DNA of 64,000 bases from Strigamia acuminata (Eukaryota > Arthropoda > Chilopoda > Geophilomorpha > Linotaeniidae), in the NCBI GenBank assembly GCA_949358305.1, contig OX442314.1, positions 61,451,369-61,515,368 on the forward strand, given 5' to 3'. Within the stretch, counting starts at the first letter, position 1. Every line of letters begins with the position of its first letter. Shown here in pieces: positions 1-9,884 of this stretch. The position numbers and the translations under genes were made by a program. The notes under the pieces are model-generated. The model saw only the letters and a program-made list of their open reading frames with translations. It did no database searches and had not been told where the DNA came from.

Positions 1-270
1 ATGGATTCAGTCATTGTTTGAAGAGATGGGATTCCCCGAACAAGTCAAATTACCGATTTTAGTATTTACAGATAATCAGGCAGCGTTGAAGTTGGTGATG
101 AACCCAGTTTTCCACCAACGTACAAAGCACTTTCAACGCAGAGTACTTTACATGAGGAATACTTACCAACAGAGAAGATGCCGGCAGACTTCATGACAAA
201 AGCGATTGGACCTCAAAAATTATTTGAATTGATGGAAACATTGAACATTAATGTATTTCAAAAGAATTAA
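1..270 (+). pseudogene. Copia-I RNase H C-terminal fragment
   Basis: This is the last part of a Ty1/copia polyprotein, entering from the left edge. Frame 2 reads WIQSLFEEMGFP, then FTDNQAALKL and NPVFHQRTKH, which match the copia RNase H block around the final catalytic Asp (DNQ/DNS) and the NP.F..RTKH motif. Near position 165 the frame changes and some residues normally found between RTKH and YLP are missing. The rest (EYLPTEKMPADFMTKAIG, then a stop at 268-270) continues in another frame. The stop abuts the LTR that starts at 271, as expected for a copia 3' end. The change of frame makes this copy non-functional. The rest of the element lies outside the window. Confidence 0.85.
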
Positions 271-467
271 TGTTAGGCAGAGTTTGTTAATGTAAAAATC
301 AAAATCATAAATGTATAATTGTTACTGAAACCTTTTGTTGTTGTTGCTAAGAGACTGTAGACAAAAATGTATTAAAGAAAATGGATTACGATGAGTAAAT
401 GTTTGTGTGTAAAAGGAGAGACCAAAGTCTCACTTTATTTTTGAATATGAACTATTTGAAACCAACA
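271..467 (+). repeat. LTR of Copia-I
   Basis: A 197-bp segment begins TGTTAGG and ends CCAACA, giving TG...CA ends with TGTT/AACA inverted tips. It sits directly after the stop codon of an RNase H fragment and directly before a copia-type primer-binding site, so both ends are fixed by context. No second copy is in the window, so this is not confirmed by alignment of an LTR pair. It has internal sequence of the same strand on both sides. Confidence 0.65.
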
Positions 468-469
468 AA

Positions 470-479
470 GGTTATGGGC
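470..479 (+). promoter_or_regulatory. Primer-binding site, half-tRNA iMet type
   Basis: GGTTATGGGC lies two bases after the LTR end. It is complementary to the anticodon-arm region of initiator tRNA-Met, the internal primer site used by Drosophila copia. It shows that the downstream gag starts a new element in the same orientation. Confidence 0.7.
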
Positions 480-599
480 TCGCAAAGTTGGTATTGAAGA
501 TTTTTTCTAAAGAAAAAAAATTTGATTGCTGAATCATATTGTGGTATTTTTTGAGTGGAACACACGTTCTATTCTTTCTTTTTTTTGGACAATTCAGTC

Positions 600-1681
600 A
601 TGGAGAAGTCGGACTCAAACTTAACTACAGTGGTGAAATTGAATGGCAGGAATTGGGCAGAGTGGTCTTATCGAGTGAGTACCATTTTACATGCAAAAGC
701 AGTTTATGATGCGCTCGACACGAGTAAGCCTACTCTAGACTCGACAGACAAGGACAGTGCAACTAAAATTGCAACGTGGGATTCTCACAATTATGAGGCA
801 ATGAATATAATTCAAGGTACCATAGACAGTGCTCAACTGAGATATGTTTTAAATAAAACAACTGCAAAAGACATCTGGGACTCTTTGAAAACCTCATGTC
901 AAGGTCAAGTGGCGGAATTGAGATTGCAGTTGCGTTTGAGCTTAACTTCTGCTAGGATGAAGAAAGAAGAGTCAATAACCACATATATTGACCGGATTGC
1001 TGCCATTGCACGAGAATTAGAGTCATTAGAGATCAAGTCTGCCCCAATCACGTCATTAGCGAGTACATCAGCGGCAACTTCGACCCTACTAATGGACCAA
1101 ACGTCAGAAGCAGAATTGTGTGCTTATATATTACGTGGCCTCCCGAATGCCTATTTACAAGTGACCAGAACGTGTGATGCTATTGGTGTGGATTCCATTA
1201 AAGTATCAACAGTGAAACGTTTATTATTGGCTGAGGAACAGCGGAAATTGATTGACAACACTAAAGTGGAGACTGGATTATGGACAAATAACTTTGTACC
1301 TTCCTCAAGCAATGGGAGATCACGTGGCAGAGGCAGATTCCAGATCCAGTGTTACAATTGTGGACGTTTTGGACATCGAATGGCACAATGCAGGATGCCA
1401 GCGGATACTACACAACAGCATGACCAGCGTACAAGTGATAGAGGTCGAGGTGGTCAAATGAGGATGAAACGAGGAAGTTTCCGGGGTTCCAGGGGATACA
1501 GTCGCATGGCATCCAAAGATGACCAGCGCTTAACTGATGGACAAGAACACGCATGTTGCGTGTATCCAGATGAAGAGGATTTTAATACTCAAGTTGCACA
1601 AGAGACCACGAGATTAGTGGAGGCAGATGAAAACTGGAGTATGGAGTCCGAATTTATTGAATGGTTTTTGGACTCCGGTGC
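600..1681 (+). pseudogene. Copia-I gag and start of protease, truncated
   Basis: Copia gag-pol N-terminus. The ATG at 600 opens MEKSDSNLTTVVKLNGRNW, the usual start of the copia capsid domain, and is preferred over the non-ATG opening further upstream. The UBN2-type capsid region is followed by arginine/glycine-rich sequence and one zinc knuckle, CYNCGRFGHRMAQC (CX2CX4HX4C, near residue 260), for RNA binding. The frame ends just after WFLDSGA, the aspartic protease active site. At 1682 the sequence passes into the truncated LTR of Copia-II, and the open frame's last 20 or so residues are read from that LTR. Integrase and reverse transcriptase of this element are not found to the right of Copia-II, so this is a broken copy, not a simple nested insertion. 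Confidence 0.85.
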
Positions 1682-1706
1682 ACTATTTAATATATTAAAT
1701 AGTGCA
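1679..1706. repeat. 28-bp perfect palindrome at the Copia-I/Copia-II joint
   Basis: The half TGCACTATTTAATA is followed at once by its exact reverse complement. The right half is LTR sequence also present in the other Copia-II LTR from 5384. The left half replaces the first 14 bases of that LTR. A fold-back repair event at a broken LTR end would leave this mark. Confidence 0.85.
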
Positions 1707-1995
1707 GAATGGCTAATTTATCAGTGGAGTGGAAAGCATTAGTGTAGAAATAAAGAACACAGTCTTTGCAGGTCAAAAGCAAAACATAGAGTGAAGCTTT
1801 ATTTTTAAGTCATGTGACTCAAACTACCTGGTGCCACCTGTAGGCAATTAATACAAGTTACATACAATAACAAGCGTGATCTTTCACGTGGTCAAAAGTA
1901 AACAATAATATCAAACAAAAGAACATATCATCGCTTGAATAATGCGATACAACTATACACGTATCTTAAAGTGTATTATACGCTATATTTCAACA
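1694..1995 (-). repeat. Copia-II 3' LTR, truncated
   Basis: Matches 5385-5684 over its length with an AC insertion (AGAACACAG against AGAACAG). It ends CAACA at 1995, followed by the element's purine tract. It lacks the terminal bases present at 5371-5384. Confidence 0.85.
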
Positions 1996-2013
1996 ATCGG
2001 CCCCCTCGCATTA

Positions 2014-3456
2014 TTAATCACTTATGACATTAAAATCAACCAGGAAACGGTTACAGAACTCAATAAGGTCACACTTATCAACGGATTTTGTGAAAATGTC
2101 CGCATAATTACTCTCGGTTCCAACGTGCACTACTTGAAGGTCGTTTTTCCTCACGAGCTCTTTTATGAAGTGATACCAAATGTCGATATGTTTCGTTTTT
2201 CGGTTCTCTATGTTGGATTTCGTAAAATCAACAGTTGATATGTTGTCACACAACACGTGATGGAAAAACTTGTTGGCCAAGTTGGGGACAATTTCGTACA
2301 AAACTCTCACAATCCACATGTAGTCCTTCACGGTTTCCGTGAGGGCTACATATTCGGCCTCCATAGTCGATAGTGTCACATTACGTTGCTTGAAGGTCCT
2401 CCAATAGACAGGTGTGTTTCCTAGTGTTATTAGAGTTCCTCCAACGGAGATTCGATCATCTCGATTGTTTGCGTAATCGGAATCACTATAGCCAATGACT
2501 TCTATCCTGTTATTTGGGAATAACATTAGCCCAAAATTCTTCGTTGTCCTTAAATAGCTCAGCAAGTCCAGTAAGACAATCCAGTGACTCCACCCTGGGT
2601 TCGACTGGAATTGACTTAGAATATTGATCGCATAAGTCATATCCGGTCTGGTTCTCGATCCGATGAATGCCAACGATCCGAGTAAGCTTCTATAAGGGAT
2701 TCTTTCCATTAGTTTCAAGTCCTCGATCGTATTTGGACAATCCTTTTTGGTGAGAACGGTTGATTTGGTCATTGGTTGCGACCTTATCTTCACTGGGTCT
2801 AAAAAGTCCTTGAATCTCAGTAAGACTTTGTTGACATAAGCTCTCTGATGTAACACCATTTGTTGTCTGTGCGAACAGAATTCAACCCCTAGTAGCTTCT
2901 TTGTCTGTCCCAGAATGACCAAATCGAATTGAGTCTTAATCATGTTCAGTACGTCCATCGCATCAGCATACTGCTTTCCAAAAACGACGATGTCGTCCAC
3001 GTACACGATCAAATATGCAACGTTCTTGTATTTGTAGACACAATTACACCAGTTTACATGTTGCAATTCAAGTTTGAGTAAAGTCTCTTCCAATTCTATG
3101 CCCCATTCTCTGCCGGATTGATGCAGTCCATAGATTGCTCTAAGGAGTCGACAAAAGTAATTCGGTTTATCCGGATGAATAAATCCCTTGGGCTGGCGCA
3201 TGTATATGGTCTTGTGTAGCTTTGCGTAGAGGTACACACACTTAACATCTGCTTGGATATACGACCATTTGAGCATGCAAACCAAAAGTGTGAACATGAA
3301 TCGTACAATCGAAAAATCCACCACAGGAGAAAATGTCTCTTCATATGACTCGCCGTAGACTTGTGAAAAGCCCTGCGCTACAAGTCGGGCTTTGTATCTA
3401 GCAATTTCCCCTTGATCCTTCTGTTTAACGGTGTAGATCCATCTGCATCCAATCAC
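2014..3456 (-). pseudogene. Copia-II reverse transcriptase and RNase H
   Basis: A 480-codon open segment covering most of the copia reverse transcriptase and RNase H. Visible motifs in order: IGCRWIYTVK and RYKARLVAQGFSQ (RT N-terminus), ADVKCVYLYAKL (first catalytic Asp block), YGLHQSGREW, YVDDIVVFG (catalytic YVDD, 2992-3003), LGVEF, YRSLLGSLAF, then RNase H blocks YSDSDYANN, TLSTMEAEYVAL and CDNISTVDFTKS. The stop lies 18 bp from the LTR, as normal. The frame is intact, but it is cut off from integrase by a deletion and frame change at 3453-3480, so it could not be made as part of a working polyprotein. It is similar over its whole length to the Copia-IV RT. Confidence 0.9.
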
Positions 3457-4914
3457 TTTGGTGTCGTCACTTTGGCGCAGTATCGTTTCACATCTGGTAT
3501 CGGACGTAACTTCAGCTTCTCGTATCCTTCGATTGTATATTCCACATCTTTTTGTCCGGTTGGTCTAAATTTCTCTGTCTTTTTCCAAACTAGTGGAGGT
3601 ATAGTGCGGGCAGGTTTTTGCACTTCTGCTGTCGCTTGCGGTACAGTACTACGTGGATTAGCTCGCAGTTTCTCCTCCGGCAGTCGGAACTTTAGTTTCA
3701 GTTCAGGTAATTCTCCTTGTTCAACTTCTTTCTTGTTGGCTGGGATTGGCGGGGGCAGCGGTGGCCTGACGTCTTCATCCAAATAATACTGACGATCATC
3801 ATTCTCCAAATTATCATTCAAGTCGTCAATATACGTTCGTATACTTGTCGGGGAGGCCCAGCACGCCTTCAACTCCGCGCCTGCTTTCGACAAATTTGAT
3901 GTCACTTGTTTCCAAGACTTTGGAAAATTCTGGCAACCAAACTCTGTATCCTTTCGTAATTCTAGAATAGCCGAGCATGATCCTGTAAATCCCTTTGTTG
4001 TCGATTTTGCCATCTCGAATCTTCTTTTTGACAAAACACAAACATCCAAATTTTCTTAAATGACGCAGTGATGGTTTGCGATTGTAATAAAGTTCCATCG
4101 GCGTCTTGTCTGATTTTAACTTGGCAATCCTGTTTCTAAGGTAGTTGAATGTTAAGATCGCCTCACCCCAAAATCGATGTTCCAAACCCGCATCATAAAT
4201 AAGTGCTCGCATTCCATTAGCTAAAGTTTGGTTCAGTCTTTCAGAAACTCCATTCTGGGCAGGGGTGTATGCATTCGTTCTCTCGTGAATAATCCCTTGT
4301 TCTTCGAGATATTCTCCAAATTTATTGGAGCAGAACTCCATGCCATTGTCTGTCCGTATCGCAAGGATCTGTCTGCCAAGTAGTCGCTCGATCCTTTTCG
4401 CGTGTTTGCGGAATAAGTCAAAAACTTCATCTTTCTTCTTCATTAAATAGACGGTGGAATAGCGAGAATAATCATCCGTTATGGTGAGGAAATATCTATT
4501 TCCAGATAGTGTTGCTGTGTTAAACGCCCCACACACGTCCATATGTAATAGGTCTAGTGGCTGTTTTGACCTTATTCTTGGCAAAGATTTATGAGAAACC
4601 GACTTTTTCTTTGCCAAATCACAGACATCGCATTGTGTAATTGGCACATCCAGAATTGGGAGTCCAATCACAGCGTTGCTCTTGCTCATCTGCTGCACGC
4701 TGGGAAAATGGATGTGCCCAAGCCGCTCGTGCCATAATCTTGCTTCTTCTGGGCTTGACACATGTTTCGAACTAGTTGGATCTTCACTCTTCTGCTCACT
4801 GACACTGACTTTATTTTCATTCTTTTCCTGCGGTTTTGCAATTTCTGGTTTCTTGTCACTAGTTTTGATGTAATAAAGTCTATCTTTCTTCACACCTTCC
4901 ATTAACTGTCTTTT
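3457..4914 (-). pseudogene. Copia-II integrase and linker, disrupted
   Basis: Copia integrase: GAG-pre-integrase zinc-binding block (ARLWHERLGHIHF...CDVCDLAKK), then the DDE core with LLHMDVCGAF (first Asp), IRTDNGMEF (second Asp) and NGVSERLNQTL (Glu), and the C-terminal GYRVWLP block. Breaks: a TAG at 4915-4917 where Copia-IV has Trp; a frame change near 3840, after which the acidic, proline-rich linker (DDLNDNLEN, RPPLPPP) runs in another frame; and, relative to Copia-IV, about 270 bp lost at the right end of the linker. The residues of the DDE triad themselves remain. It cannot produce a complete polyprotein. Confidence 0.88.
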
Positions 4915-4917
4915 CTA

Positions 4918-5370
4918 CTGCGGATCATGAATCTTTACTAATCCCGAACCAACTGCGACTTTGCATCTGGCTTCATCTATGCATGGCCCCGATAGTAAGT
5001 TCCTTCTCAAGTCGGGCGCGTAGTAAACTTTCTTCAGTGTTATTGGAATTGTTTCGTTTCCAACCACGCACATGATGCAAACGTTGCCAACGCCTTGAAT
5101 TTTAATTAACGTCTTCTTGTCTGCTTGGCTTATCGTCCCAGTGGTCTCAGTAAAACTGGAGAACTGATTTCTATCTTTACAGAAATGCCCAGTCGCTCCC
5201 GTGTCATATATCCAGCAATTGTTGGCTGCACCGCATTGCAGCAACTCTTCCTCGCTTAATTCCGTGAGAAATCCAATTTCTAACATTTCATTGTCCAAAT
5301 CTTCGGCAGTATTGGTGTTTAAATTGTTCGCCGGCTGGAGCTGTGCTGTGCAATCCTTGGCCCATAACCT
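4918..5370 (-). pseudogene. Copia-II protease with residual gag end
   Basis: The reading frame holds NCWIYDTGATGHFCKDR, the aspartic protease site with DTG intact, preceded by FLTELSEEELLQC as in Copia-IV. Upstream only the last residues of the gag zinc knuckle (WAKDC) remain, and these run straight into the primer-binding site. The capsid region and the whole leader are absent. The segment ends at the stop codon 4915-4917. It is closely similar to residues 310-440 of Copia-IV. Confidence 0.85.
5359..5369 (-). promoter_or_regulatory. Copia-II primer-binding site fused to gag remnant
   Basis: On the minus strand GGTTATGGGCC follows the LTR end by two bases, a half-tRNA iMet site. TGGGCC at its end is at the same time the WA codons of the gag zinc knuckle (WAKDC), so leader and gag are joined at that shared word. 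Confidence 0.75.
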
Positions 5371-5684
5371 TGTTGGTGTGTAGTATTAAATAGTGCAGAA
5401 TGGCTAATTTATCAGTGGAGTGGAAAGCATTAGTGTAGAAATAAAGAACAGTCTTTGCAGGTCAAAAGCAAAACATAGAGTGAAGCTTTATTTCTAAGTC
5501 ATGTGACTCAAACTACCTGGTGCCACCTGTAGGCAATTAATACAAGTTACATACAATAACAAGCGTGATCTTTCACGTGGTCAAAAGTAAACAATAATAT
5601 CGAACAAAAGAACATATCATCGCTTGAATAATGCGATACAACTATACACGTATCTTAAAGTGTATTATACGCTATATTTCAACA
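5371..5684 (-). repeat. Copia-II 5' LTR
   Basis: 314 bp, TGTTGGTGTG to TTTCAACA. The boundary at 5371 is set by the adjacent primer-binding site, in the same position as in Copia-IV. The right boundary is set by where similarity to 1694-1995 stops. Confidence 0.85.
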
Positions 5685-5960
5685 GCTAGGACCTAGCAGT
5701 ATAGCAGTGTACCAATCGCTACGTCGTTACGACGTAGCAGTATAGTACTGTACCGGCCGCTACGTCGCTAGAATGCAGCGGTCGCTAAAGTGATTGGTCG
5801 AAAATAAGTAGTGATCGCTATACTGACGGATCGCTAAAAAAAACCCCGAATTACCTGGCTGTATAACTGCACAGTACTAATAAGTACGTCGCTATACTGT
5901 ACCGATTTTGTCAAAATTTGCTATACGAAAGGTCGCTATACTGACCGTTTCCGCATTTGT
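5685..5960. other. Non-coding flank with repeated CGCTATACTG words
   Basis: No gene seen. The words GTCGCTATACTG, ATCGCTATACTG and related CAGTATAG strings recur, and GCTACGTCG-TTA-CGACGTAGC (5718-5738) is a perfect 9-bp stem. This looks like a fragment of an unidentified repeat. Confidence 0.5.
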
Positions 5961-5964
5961 ACAA

Positions 5965-6397
5965 GTGAACGCAAAAAACGAACTTAGTTCACTTCGTTCA
6001 CGTTCACTTAAAAAAGTTTGCGTTCATCATGTGAACGTTGCGAAAACGTAACTTTTCGTTAGAAAAATTATAATTTTAAACGTTTTGATGACGTTTTTAT
6101 CACCAAAGCGTTTATTTCAAATAGAAAACAGCCGTTTTTGCCATAAAAAAGCATGAAAACGACTGCTTTTCTAAAAAAAGGGGTTTTTTCCATCTGCAAT
6201 GCACAAAATGGAACAAAAAATATGTCAATTTTTTTTTAAAAAATTGGAAAATGAACTGAACTATTGGTTCAAGTTTGCAAACTTGAACTTAATTCACTTT
6301 GAAAAAATTTGTACTGAACGAGAACGTGAACTAGTTCACACAGTGATGAACGCGAACTTGAACTAGTTCTCCATTTGGTGAACGAGATACAACACTG
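5965..6397. repeat. hAT-like non-autonomous element remnant
   Basis: AT-rich and non-coding, with many GTGAAC/GTTCAC and GAACTAGTTC words in inverted arrangement at both ends (5965-6040 and 6315-6385). The right end, read on the minus strand, starts CAGTGTTGTATC at 6397, similar to hAT terminal repeats. No matching left terminus or 8-bp duplication is visible, so the left end may be lost. The class is inferred from the end motif only. Confidence 0.4.
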
Positions 6398-6679
6398 CTG
6401 TTTATTGAATGTAATGTTGTGTTACACATTTGTATTGATCATGTGTTAAGTTGTCAAGGCAAAGGCAAAGGACACGGCTCTTGAAGTGTGGGAAGCACTT
6501 AACCTTGGACTTTGTGTGCGGGTTTTGTCGGGGGCGAAAGGGTCCCAACTTTTAACATTACGACGGTCTATACGTTGTTTTGTTGATCGCAACCGCATTA
6601 CGGATTTTGCGGATTCCGTCCTGGCCGAGTAATTCGTGCGATCGAGCGCATTTTGTTCGTTGTCCTTCAGGGTTCGGTG
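6398..6679. other. Unassigned non-coding sequence
   Basis: No recognisable gene, LTR or repeat. Short open frames here have no recognisable protein features. Confidence 0.5.
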
Positions 6680-7205
6680 GGTTCTACGACCGGTCAGAGG
6701 GCTTCGCTAAAACGTGGTTTTGGGGGTGGGGGAGGGTTGTTTTCCGATCGCGTCGTGGCGCGTCGTGGGTCGGTCAGGCAAAAAAAGAGAAAAAAAAAAG
6801 AAAAGGAAAACGACCTGGTCGGAAACCGAACTTTGGGGTTCACCGAGGCGTGGTTTTTGGGGACGGGGAGGGTCGTTTTCCGATCGCGTCGCGGCGTGTC
6901 GTGGGTCGGGCGAGAGGCGCCCCGGTCGAAAACCGAACCTTGGAGTTCTTCGAGGTGTGGTTTTTGGGACCGGGGGGAGGGGAAATGGCCGTCCTCCAAC
7001 CGCGCCGCGACGCGCTAAGGGTCGAACCAAGAAACGGCCCGGTCGGAAACCGAACCTCGGGGTTCCTCAAGGTGTGGTTTTTGGGACCGGGGGAGGGAAA
7101 AGAGACGTCCTCTGGCCGCGCCGCGACGCGCCGTGGGTCGGACAAGAGAAAGAAAGACGACCCGGTCGGGGGGAGGGAAGTGGGCCGTTCTCCGACCACG
7201 TTGCA
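6680..7205. repeat. GC-rich degenerate minisatellite, about four units
   Basis: Four diverged units are recognised by GGTCGGAAACCGAAC, then GGGGTTC, then GTGGTTTTTGGGAC, a G-run and CGCGCCGCGACGCG. The GTGGTTTT words start near 6714, 6850, 6957 and 7074, so spacing is 136, 107 and 117 bp. Unit length varies because purine-rich inserts such as 6779-6810 differ. Long overlapping open frames on both strands are a by-product of the GC-rich repeat and are not called as genes. Confidence 0.75.
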
Positions 7206-7690
7206 ACGCGTCGCGAGTCCACATTACTACGTGTATCTCAACAACCGTTCAACTTAAAGACTCGTACTTTGTTTAAAAAAAAAAGCCAACGGCCAGTTTA
7301 ACCTTTTCGCGGATTGGCTTCCACGAAATCCGCATTTCGGGGGTGACTATTCTGGGAATTCCGGGTGGACCATACTCTTCCGAAAAATGTCCGGGGTGGT
7401 GTTGGGAGTGTCGATAGACTGTTTTGTGTCAAGGTTGCCAATTTTCATGTAAGTATTGGAAGGTTCATTTCTGTGCATTCTCATATATTTTTTTCACAGG
7501 AGCAACGAGGCGCGATGAAGGGGGATCAAGCGAGAGTGAATAAAATAAACTCGTTTTTGTCTCAAATGCGCGTTTGCGTTTGTAAATTTGGTTGTCTTGC
7601 AACGCGGTGGCGCGTTTGAGTTTCGTGTTGCGATACAAACACGCACGGGTGCGTATTGGAGTCGTAAACGACTTTCTGTCGCAATGCGAT
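7206..7690. other. Unassigned non-coding sequence
   Basis: Nothing recognisable. It contains two copies of a word around GTTGCGATACAAACACGC / GCGCGTTTGCGTTTG but no clear repeat unit. It ends where similarity to the FBX right arm begins. Confidence 0.45.
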
Positions 7691-7792
7691 CGCGTATTTG
7701 ACAAATTTCTGCAGATTTTTGCCAATATTTGACAATTTTCAGACAAATTTCAATTAATTTTAGAAATTTTTGAGAGATTTCAATAAAAGTTT
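7691..7792. repeat. Truncated end of an FBX right arm
   Basis: TATTTGACAAATTTC... through TTTCAATAAAAGT resembles the outer end of the right arms at 23930-24060. It shows that another FBX unit, or the end of one, once lay to the left. It is shorter and more diverged than the other copies. Confidence 0.65.
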
Positions 7793-8859
7793 GAGGAATT
7801 TCTTATGCTGACGCTAAAATGCCAAAAGGAGTCTTAACTCAGAAGAGCACTTTTCCGACCACTTAGGTGTCGGAAAAGCACTTCCAAAGGTCGCAAAACG
7901 TGCTCTACGCGTTTTTTGACACTAGAACGGTCGAAAACGAGTCTAAAACTGCTAAGCTGGCGCCTGTAACTTGGCGCATTCGCTGGGTCGCTCGAAAATG
8001 AGATTCGAGCGAACCGAAACCTATGAGAGAAACGCGCCGGCGGAAATATTCGTTTTTACCAATGAATACTTAATAAATCTTCATGGGAATTTAATCCCAA
8101 TCTACTGTAGGCTTAGGAACCTTGAATACCAAATAAAAACAAAGGAGCAAAGGCGGGAAACAAAGAACAAGGGCCCGACGCCCGTAAATCACCAAAATGG
8201 CTATCTGCCAGACACGCTAGTGGCCTTGAGCCACTTCTAACTTCGTTTTCGAGGTCGTGGGTCTCGAAAACGACTAAACCGAGTGGTGGGAACGATTCCC
8301 CGAGGTCTTTTTAGTCAATGTCGCCCAAAACCCGAATCAACAAGCTAACTTTCAACGAGAAACGAAGACTGGAGCCGAATGCGGTGATAAGCGCTCATTC
8401 CAGACTCGTGTAAGCGATCTCCGCTTAAAGCCAGTTGCTCTGAGCAGACGACGCAATCGCTTACCAAGGAAAAAGACGGGTTTATGGGCTCAAAACCCGA
8501 CGAAACACTTAAACAGGATCCAGAAATTACCAAGCGAGTTGGTAAGCTAAACTAAAACTGTAAAATAAGTTGGGGACTTGGTAAAATGCGAGTCTCTCAA
8601 ACTTTTGTTGCGTCCTGCTCGCAACACGCGCGATGTACGCGCGTGGCCGCGTGTTGAACGTGCGCACTACGCGCAAGAACCGTACAAACCGAGGTAAAAC
8701 GAATTAAACACATATCTAATGCAAAAACAATTATTAAATACATCATTCTTGTTGCTGTTTGCAAACTTGCAAAACTTGCACCGAATTTGGGCAATTTTTT
8801 ACAAATTTCAGCAGATTTTTGTCTATATTTGACAAATTTCAGCAGATTTCCTCAATCCT
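7793..8859. repeat. FBX spacer S, copy 1
   Basis: About 1.07 kb, present once per unit and always in this orientation (also at 24061, 35474 and 46887). Several perfect short stems occur: CTTTTCCGAC/GTCGGAAAAG (7850-7878), TCGCTCGAA/TTCGAGCGA (7988-8012), TGGGA/TCCCA (8094-8109), GTGGC/GCCAC (8220-8234) and TCGTTTTCGAG/CTCGAAAACGA (8243-8273). The open frames of 60-90 codons are short, without recognisable motifs. A structured RNA is possible but unproven. Confidence 0.65.
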
Positions 8860-9680
8860 CAAACATTTGCTGATATTTCTCAAACATTTTCTAAAATTAA
8901 TTGAAATCTGTCTGAAATTTGTCTTAAATGTGTCAAATATTGTCAAAAATCCGTGGAAATTTGTCAAATACTGGCAAAAATCCATGTAAATTTGTCAAAA
9001 ATTGCCATAATTTGGTGCAAATTGTGTTAGATATTGGAAAAATTTATTTTAACGCTTCCAACGCGCCAGTAAATCGCGCGTGCACACGCGTGGATTTTTC
9101 GTCATAGTTGGATGCGCGCAAACCTCACGTAACTTGCGCCAAAATTTGGCAATTTTTGACAAATTTCAGCAGATTTTTGCCAGTATTTGACAAATTTCCA
9201 CTGATTTTTGACAATATTTGACCCAACAACTGCGCCACGTTCCAGGCGCCGGTTTAGGCATTTTAGACCCGTTTTAGACCGTTTTAGATGGCGAAAACGT
9301 TCTCTCCATCATTTTCTACCCCTGGGTGAGGTTTTCAGCGTTCATGATTGATGAAAAAGCTGTTTTCTAACTAGCTGTCCCATTGCTAGTTTTGGCGTCA
9401 GGTTTTAGCAACCTTCCAATCCGACTGTCGTCTGCACGACCTCCAAGACCGTTTTAGGGTTAATTTGAGTCAAATAATTCATTCTGGGGGTTGTTTTGGG
9501 TTTTTTACAAGTGTGTTTTTGTAGTTTTTATTGGTTTCAAACATTGTCAATTCTTTATACAAGTGTAACTTTCATTTCTCTGTATTTTGAGAACTTTGCA
9601 TTGCAGCAAAGTTCATTTCTTGCCCCTTAATTATTGTGTAATTGTTGGTTTTGAAGCCCGTTTTTTAACAATAACTTTAT

Positions 9681-9884
9681 TTGAAGTGCCTATTGTTTCA
9701 GGCACGTGCTTCCACGTGCCTTTTATTGTTGAGCAATTTCTTGGGCAGTTGCGCTCCTGGTGCTAGCATTGCCGCGCGTTCTCCGCGCGTGTACTCGCGC
9801 GTTTCGCATCACACACATTCGGGTTCAATGGCCTATCGCGGCGGCACATTGTGTGGCATAGCGCGGCACGTTGCAATTACGTGA
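9681..9884 (+). other. Small open frame kept in every FBX arm
   Basis: A 67-codon frame beginning MKCLLFQARASTCLLLLSN is present in both left arms and, on the minus strand, in the right arms (23013-23216, 34426-34629, 45839-46042, start lost at 58049). The N-terminus is hydrophobic after a Lys, like a weak signal sequence. Differences among copies are few and not clearly synonymous. The inverted-repeat structure alone would preserve it. It ends where the promoter-like motifs begin. I do not call it a gene. Confidence 0.2.

Larger units (their letters stand above)
1694..5684 (-). mobile_element. Copia-II, degenerate Ty1/copia retrotransposon
   Basis: Minus-strand copia element with LTRs at 1694-1995 (first 14 bp lost) and 5371-5684 (314 bp, TGTTGG...CAACA). 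They differ by a small indel near 1755 and a few substitutions, so the copy is older than Copia-III, -IV and -V. The purine tract GAGGGGGCCGAT (minus strand, just right of 1995) is nearly the same as that of Copia-IV, and the proteins are close relatives. Gag up to the zinc knuckle is missing, integrase carries a stop upstream, and a segment of about 270 bp before reverse transcriptase is deleted. No target-site duplication is visible because the left end was rebuilt. Confidence 0.9.

Noticed and set aside
6580-7301. Overlapping proteins of 100-225 residues in several frames
   Set aside because: They are low-complexity Arg/Gly-rich readings of a GC-rich minisatellite, open in several frames on both strands.
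7971-8240. 89-codon frame in the FBX spacer as a gene
   Set aside because: It has no recognisable domain, and the region is filled with stems. It recurs only because the spacer is repeated.
8783-9230. Telomeric or simple satellite repeat
   Set aside because: The TTTGACAAATTTC words are degenerate, of uneven spacing and are part of the FBX arm.
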